Assembly: GCA_040508545.1 (NCBI GenBank) | Contig: JBEVMR010000046.1 | Location: 1 to 64,000, forward strand | Origin: VRUE01 sp040508545 | GTDB taxonomy: Bacteria > Actinomycetota > Thermoleophilia > Solirubrobacterales > 70-9 | Length of the DNA: 64,000 bases | Direction of reading: 5' to 3' | In this document: piece by piece, positions 60,001 to 64,000 of the stretch | Layout: every line of letters starts with the position of its first letter | Numbering within the stretch: position 1 is the stretch's first letter | The notes under the pieces: model-generated | Seen by the model: only the letters and a program-made list of their open reading frames with translations | The model's database searches: none | Told to the model about the DNA's origin: nothing | Translations under genes and position numbers: made by a program

Positions 60001-60200
60001 GCCAAGAATTAGTGATGGCGCACCACTTGAAGGCTGCTCTCGGCGGATAGGTTCGAGCTACCCGGCGTCGTAATCGCGGTCGTGGAAGAAACACAGTGCA
60101 GCTGGTTGCACTGGTGCGCTCGGCGTGACCAAAGCGCCGAAGCGACGGCGCAAATCGATCTTTTAATGGTCATCGAGACGAGCTCGATGGGCAGAGGCGA

Positions 60201-60238
60201 TACCGCTCGGGGATTCGAAACCACGGTTCCGGACTGAG
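60201..60238 (-). other. Partial copy of tRNA-Glu (possible attachment site)
   Basis: This stretch repeats the anticodon-to-acceptor part of the tRNA-Glu at 62014-62086 with a few substitutions and small gaps, in the same orientation. It lies on the 3' side of the intact tRNA, where integrated elements leave their second att site. The gap 60001-60395 otherwise shows only a 7-bp hairpin (60094-60113) and no gene. Confidence 0.6.
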
Positions 60239-60395
60239 CATTGCCTCTAGCAAGCCATTTGCGGTCGATCTGTGCCTGCTGAGTCCAAGGAGTTCAATTC
60301 CGTTCGGCCGAGCTCGGTGGAATCGGGGACAAATTTCGGGACAAAGTTCTGCGGAGGGCGGCAAGGCATCGGATCCTCAAGGTAGCCTTGTCGCG

Positions 60396-60632
60396 ATGCC
60401 TCTTCTTCCAAGGAGATCGAGCCAAGTCCAAGACAAGCTGCGCCGGCTGGAAGAGCAGATGCGAGTGATGAATTCCAGGGTCGATGAGATGGCCGAAAGC
60501 TTCGGGTCGCGCCGTGCCGACGATGAAGCCGCCGCCATTGCTGCCGAGCGCATCCGGAGCGGCGCCGCAGATCAGAAGGAAGACGGCGCCGAGGCGCTGG
60601 CCAAAATCGGCATCGAGATTCCCGAGGAATGA
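60396..60632 (+). CDS. Small protein, possible antitoxin
   Basis: 78 aa. Heptad-like N-terminal half (VQDKLRRLEEQMRVMNSRVD) and Ala/Glu-rich C-terminal half; no membrane segment. It ends in an ATGA overlap with a broken RelE/ParE-like frame, the usual antitoxin-toxin order. I do not recognise the family. It is inside the tRNA-Glu-bounded segment. Confidence 0.5.
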   Translation: MPLLPRRSSQVQDKLRRLEEQMRVMNSRVDEMAESFGSRRADDEAAAIAAERIRSGAADQKEDGAEALAKIGIEIPEE

Positions 60633-61014
60633 CCGATAAAGCGCCGGGCAAGGTGGCCGTCACCTTTGCCAAGGGCGTCCTCGATGACGTTGCGGAACTG
60701 ACCGCAACGACCGCCGAGAGCGACCGGGCCGACAAGGAAGAAGCCGAGGCCCTGAAGCGCCGCTCGCCGAGCTACTGGTCGAATGCAAAGGCAACCCCTT
60801 CGCCGGCGAGCTAATGGGTCCGGGCCTCCACCCCGAGCTGTCGAACTGCCGCCGAGTCCGGTTCGACATCCCCACCCACAAAACGAAACCCCGCTTTCGC
60901 CTGATCTACCGCAACGAACCCACTGATGGCGCCCCCGCCAACTGTCACTGGCTGACCATCGCGCCCCGCGCGGGCCTACAAGCGCACCGCCGCGCCCGAC
61001 GGCGCTCGCAGTAG
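60629..61014 (+). pseudogene. Frameshifted RelE/ParE-like toxin gene
   Basis: Frame 1 from ATG 60629 runs to residue ~45 (DKEEAEALKRR) and then turns into nonsense; shifting frame near 60763 continues the protein as LAELLVECKGNPFAGELMGP, then RRVRFDIPTHKTKPRFRLIY and WLTIAPRAGL, a RelE/ParE-style core. One inserted or deleted base explains it. A second slip near 60975 may affect the tail. Without repair no full toxin can be made. Confidence 0.5.
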
Positions 61015-61040
61015 CGGCTGAATCGCCTCTTCGGTCGCAG

Positions 61041-61310
61041 TCATCTACACCAAACGTCGATTACGACAGCGACGACATTCACGACAGTCAGAGCAAAGAG
61101 GGCCCAGGTGAGGCGAAGCATGGTGCTAGTTTGCCTTTCAGCCTCCCTTCGAGATAGCTCCCTGAGGTAGTAGTCCAAGCCGACCGTGTATCCACCGCCT
61201 TCAACCATCGAGTCGTGTTGCTGAATCAGTTCATCGTCAGTCAGCGCTCGAAGTTCACCGAGGGTCTTCGGGTAGATTGCACCTTCGTGTTTCCTCGGCA
61301 GGGTAGACAT
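61041..61310 (-). CDS. Small membrane protein of unknown function
   Basis: 89 aa. The first half is soluble (TLGELRALTDDELIQQHDSM, DYYLRELSRREAERQT) and the end is one transmembrane helix (TWALFALTVVNVVAVVIDVW). This build recurs in accessory regions of actinobacteria as far as I recall, but no function is known. It lies in the tRNA-Glu-bounded island. Confidence 0.55.
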   Translation of the reverse strand: MSTLPRKHEGAIYPKTLGELRALTDDELIQQHDSMVEGGGYTVGLDYYLRELSRREAERQTSTMLRLTWALFALTVVNVVAVVIDVWCR

Positions 61311-61577
61311 CGCCCCGCTAATTTAGGAACCGAGTCGGACCCGTTTAGGGTCTCGAGTTGGCGCAACCCGGTTCGTCGGAATCAGCCCTGAGAAGAGCCA
61401 TACCCCCAGCGACACATAAGACGAACCACGCGGCGTGGGTGGAGGGTGATCCGATCTCGCTGGCACGGTAGCTCGTCGTCACGCAATCCGCAGAAATCAC
61501 CGCCGCCTGGTCGCGAATGATGGCGCTCGAGCCAGCGGTAGGGTGAGCTCGCTGGTCCGGCACTCGGCAGTCCGGCG

Positions 61578-61955
61578 TTAGAGACCGAGGAGCCCTCCGA
61601 CCGCGAGGATCGCCGCGAGGGCGCAGAGGGCGAGGAAGAGTGCGGTTGCGATGTAGACCCACGGTGGGTTGGGTTCTCCGTCGATTCCTTCCGCTTCATC
61701 CAGGGTTTCTGGGTAACGGGCTTTTGCGCGCGCAAGCTTGGCTGGGCCATAAAGATGGCGGGCCCACCAAGACTCGGGTCGGGCCAGTCTGAAGCCCGTG
61801 ATCCACCAAACGATCCCGAGCGTGTACCAGCCGTGATCGAACAGGGGCCACTGGCCCTTCAGCACCGTGACCGTCGCCGGCCCGATGATCAGCACGACCC
61901 AGAGGCCAATTCCGTAGGCAATGGCGACCCCCGTCGAAACCGCGAGCAGCTCCAC
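61578..61955 (-). CDS. Membrane protein of unknown function
   Basis: 125 aa from GTG 61955 (a start at 62006 would add 17 charged residues). Two or three N-terminal hydrophobic stretches (GVAIAYGIGLWVVLIIGPAT, LGIVWWITGFRLA) and one C-terminal helix (YIATALFLALCALAAILAVG). No recognised domain. Last gene of the island before tRNA-Glu. Confidence 0.5.
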   Translation of the reverse strand: MELLAVSTGVAIAYGIGLWVVLIIGPATVTVLKGQWPLFDHGWYTLGIVWWITGFRLARPESWWARHLYGPAKLARAKARYPETLDEAEGIDGEPNPPWVYIATALFLALCALAAILAVGGLLGL

Positions 61956-62013
61956 GGGGGCAGTATCGCCGGTCGGGGCTCTTCGCCTGCCGCTCGACCA
62001 CCGCAACGAGCAG

Positions 62014-62086
62014 TACCGCTACGGGGATTCGAACCCCGGTTTCCGGACTGAGAATCCGGCGTCCTAGTCCCCTAGACGATAGCGGC
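62014..62086 (-). tRNA. tRNA-Glu (anticodon CUC)
   Basis: 73-nt cloverleaf on the minus strand: acceptor GCCGCTA/TAGCGGT (G1-U72 wobble), anticodon arm CCGGA-TTCTCAG-TCCGG, T arm CGGGG-TTCGAAT-CCCCG, no encoded CCA. A degraded copy of its 3' two-fifths lies at 60201-60238. Confidence 0.95.
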
Positions 62087-62178
62087 GCGGAGGCGACATT
62101 CTAGCGATAGCTCGGGTCGAGCTGATGCGCGGCCCGGCAGCCGGCGAGATGGCCGCAGGCGTTAGATTGCCTGGTCCC

Positions 62179-62262
62179 GCGGCTGTGGCGGAACTGGTAG
62201 ACGCGCACGGTTCAGGTCCGTGTGGGCGAGAGCCCGTGGAGGTTCGACTCCTCTCAGCCGCA
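62179..62262 (+). tRNA. tRNA-Leu (anticodon CAG)
   Basis: 84-nt class II tRNA: acceptor GCGGCTG/CAGCCGC, anticodon arm CACGG-TTCAGGT-CCGTG, long variable arm TGGGCGAGAGCCCGT, T arm GGAGG-TTCGACT-CCTCT. No encoded CCA. Confidence 0.96.
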
Positions 62263-62283
62263 TCGAATTGGCCCGCCTGGAGC

Positions 62284-63201
62284 TCAGGCGGGCTGCCGTG
62301 ACCCGGCGGCCTCGCCGGCCCTGGCCGCGACGGCGTCGATCTCCTCGACGAACTCGGGCCAGAGCGCCGGAGGCAGATCGTGACCCATGCCCTCGAAGAT
62401 GCGCAGGCGGGAGTCGCGGATCGCCTTGGCGGTAGCGCGACCGGCCACGGGCCGGATCAGCGGGTCGCTGCCGCCGTGCAGGACAGTCGCCGGCAGGCGC
62501 AGCCTTTCCAGCGCCGCGGTGCGATCGCCCGAGGCGGTGATCGCGTGAAGCTGGCGGGCGACCCCGGCGCGGCTGTGCGAGCGGTCGTAAGAGGCGCCGG
62601 CGAGCTGGCGAAACCGGGTCTCGTCCATCGGATAAGCGGGCGAGCCGATCGTCTTGAAGGTCCTCACAGTCTGCTCGATCGCCCCCTCCCGCCCCGCGCT
62701 GGGCCGCGCGAACAGCGTGCCGAAGGCCTTCCAGGCCGGCAGCCCGAGCCAGCGGTTGCCGGTCGAGGACATAATCGAAACCAGCGAGCGCACCCTCTCC
62801 GGATGCTCGATCGCAACGGTCTGGCCGATCATCCCGCCCATCGAGGCGCCAGCCAGGTGCGCGGACTCGATCTCCAGGTAGTCCATCAGCCCGGTCGTGT
62901 CCGCGGCCATGTCGCTCAGCAGGTAGGCGGCCGAGCCGCGGCGACCCAGCAGCATGTCGGTCCGCTTCGGCACCCCGGCGGAGTCGATCTTGCTCGAGCG
63001 GCCGATGTCGCGGTTGTCGAAGCGGACGACGCGGAAGCCGCGCTCGGCCAGCATCGCGCAGAGCTCCTCGTCCCAGGCGAGCATCTGCGTCGCCAGCCCC
63101 ATGATCAGCAGCAGCGGCTCGCCGCCCGGATCACCCGTCTCCTGGTAGGCGAGCTCGATCCCGTTGACGGGAGCGAGTCGCTCCTCGCTGAGACCGCTCA
63201 T
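62284..63201 (-). CDS. Alpha/beta-fold hydrolase
   Basis: 305 aa. N-terminal strand NGIELAYQETGDPGGEPLLL with oxyanion MGLATQM, VVRFDNRDIGRSSK, nucleophile elbow LAGASMGGMIGQ, Asp in VLHGGSDPLIRP and His in EGMGHDLPP. Resembles the aclacinomycin methylesterase/haloperoxidase group of soluble hydrolases. No signal peptide. Substrate unknown. Diverges from the metallophosphoesterase. Confidence 0.87.
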   Translation of the reverse strand: MSGLSEERLAPVNGIELAYQETGDPGGEPLLLIMGLATQMLAWDEELCAMLAERGFRVVRFDNRDIGRSSKIDSAGVPKRTDMLLGRRGSAAYLLSDMAADTTGLMDYLEIESAHLAGASMGGMIGQTVAIEHPERVRSLVSIMSSTGNRWLGLPAWKAFGTLFARPSAGREGAIEQTVRTFKTIGSPAYPMDETRFRQLAGASYDRSHSRAGVARQLHAITASGDRTAALERLRLPATVLHGGSDPLIRPVAGRATAKAIRDSRLRIFEGMGHDLPPALWPEFVEEIDAVAARAGEAAGSRQPA

Positions 63202-63239
63202 CCAGGCAGGTTAGCTTCCGCCAGCTAAGTTGCCAGGCG

Positions 63240-64000
63240 ATGCGCACCGCGATCGTCTCCGACCTCCACTTGGGCAGCGCCTTCGGCGAGGATCTGCTGC
63301 GCGACGCCAAGGTCCGGGAGGCCCTGCTCGCCGAGCTGAGCGCCGCCGACCGGCTGATCCTGCTCGGCGACGCACTCGAGCTGCGCGAACTGCCGCTCGC
63401 CACGGCCCTCTTGAGCGCCCGGCACTTCTTCGAAGAGCTGGGTGAGGCGATGGCCGGCAGGCCGGTGATCCTCGTACCCGGTAACCACGACCACCGACTC
63501 GCCGAGCCATTGCTGGAGCAGCTGGCGCTGGCCGGCAGGCCGCTCGAGCTGGAGCATCACGCCGGCCCAGCAGACGAGCCGGCGACCCGAATCGCGAGCT
63601 GGCTCGGCGACGCCGAGCTGCAGCTCGCCTATCCGGGGATCTGGCTGCGCGAGGACGTCTACGCGACCCACGGCCATTACATGGACTGCTACATGAGGCT
63701 GCCGCGGCTCGAGTGCATCGCCGCGGCAGCGACGATGCGAACGCTGCGGCCGCTCCCCGAGCAGCCAGCTCCCGCCGACTACGAGCGCATCCTGCGACCG
63801 GTCTACGGCCTCACCTACGGGCTTGCCCAGGGCGGCGTGGCCCGCCGGGCGGCGCGTCCGTCCGAGCGCGCCTGGCGGGCGATCGCAAGCAGCAACGGGC
63901 GCAGCGGAAAGATCCGTCGCACAGCCCTGCGCGCGGCGGTCCCGGCCACGATCTGGGGGGTCAACCGGCTCCTGCGCGCCGAGTTCGACGCCAGCCTCGA
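63240..64000 (+). CDS. Calcineurin-like metallophosphoesterase (partial, runs off window)
   Basis: At least 253 codons, open at the right edge. Metal-site motifs: IVSDLHLGSAFG (D-x-H), LILLGDALELRE (GD), ILVPGNHDHRL (GNHD), VYATHGHYMD (GHxx), in the usual order for the calcineurin-like phosphoesterases. The region after ~150 is an Arg-rich helical extension of unknown role. ATG 63240. Confidence 0.85.
   Translation, partial: MRTAIVSDLHLGSAFGEDLLRDAKVREALLAELSAADRLILLGDALELRELPLATALLSARHFFEELGEAMAGRPVILVPGNHDHRLAEPLLEQLALAGRPLELEHHAGPADEPATRIASWLGDAELQLAYPGIWLREDVYATHGHYMDCYMRLPRLECIAAAATMRTLRPLPEQPAPADYERILRPVYGLTYGLAQGGVARRAARPSERAWRAIASSNGRSGKIRRTALRAAVPATIWGVNRLLRAEFDASL

Overview
The window is GC-rich chromosomal DNA from an actinobacterium, most probably class Thermoleophilia (Solirubrobacterales or relatives). 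Reasons: genes end to end with ATGA/TGATG overlaps; a MurE with the DNPR motif of meso-DAP-adding enzymes; several exported proteins with the ALFVALGG signal-anchor style and a remnant with the FTPAGG C-terminal style that I associate with that class. The class assignment is inference.

Layout. 1-4.6 kb: minus-strand tRNA t6A/ribosomal modification operon (UDG, tsaE, an exported protein, tsaB, rimI, tsaD, glutaredoxin-like, rex). 5.6-7.9 kb: pantothenate operon panC-panD-panB. 7.9-11.8 kb: esterase, SanA/YdcF-like protein, hexapeptide acyltransferase, ROK kinase, VapBC-type toxin-antitoxin. 11.8-14.9 kb: xylose-type ABC transporter. 15-25.8 kb: uvrA behind a shortened division/cell-wall cluster mraZ-rsmH-ftsL-ftsI-murE-murF-mraY with a MraZ-box promoter and a leader hairpin. 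26.7-31.8 kb: Tad/CpaF secretion ATPase and platform genes with a two-component system. 31.8-37.5 kb: PfkB kinase, PHP phosphatase, a degenerate Rho paralogue, glpD and a nitroreductase.

37.5-43.9 kb: a cobalamin-riboswitch-controlled operon coding two exported DUF4430-type proteins, an ECF transporter (T, fused A-A) and an S component fused to an alpha/alpha-toroid domain. Toroid plus DUF4430 is the architecture of animal intrinsic factor/transcobalamin, so this looks like a B12 capture-and-import system. 44-47.8 kb: HTH regulators, exported proteins, a trypsin-like protease, an epimerase.

48.1-56.6 kb: a tightly coupled seven-gene set behind a tRNA-Thr gene: an ArgRS paralogue that has lost the arginine-recognition residues, fused aminodeoxychorismate synthase, GNAT, HDAC-like amidohydrolase, a chorismate-mutase-like protein, P450 and an N-hydroxylating flavoenzyme. 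I read this as an undescribed biosynthetic cluster using 4-amino-4-deoxychorismate and probably an aminoacyl-tRNA-synthetase-type activation. 56.6-64 kb: PQQ-propeller lipoprotein, collagen-like exported protein, NTF2-like and SRPBCC proteins, a small island bounded by tRNA-Glu and a partial copy of that tRNA, tRNA-Leu, a hydrolase and a metallophosphoesterase running off the edge.

Three structured palindromic repeats of about 120 bp (at 21.9, 40.1 and 46.5 kb) share a nested two-stem design; one lies in frame inside the ECF ATPase gene.
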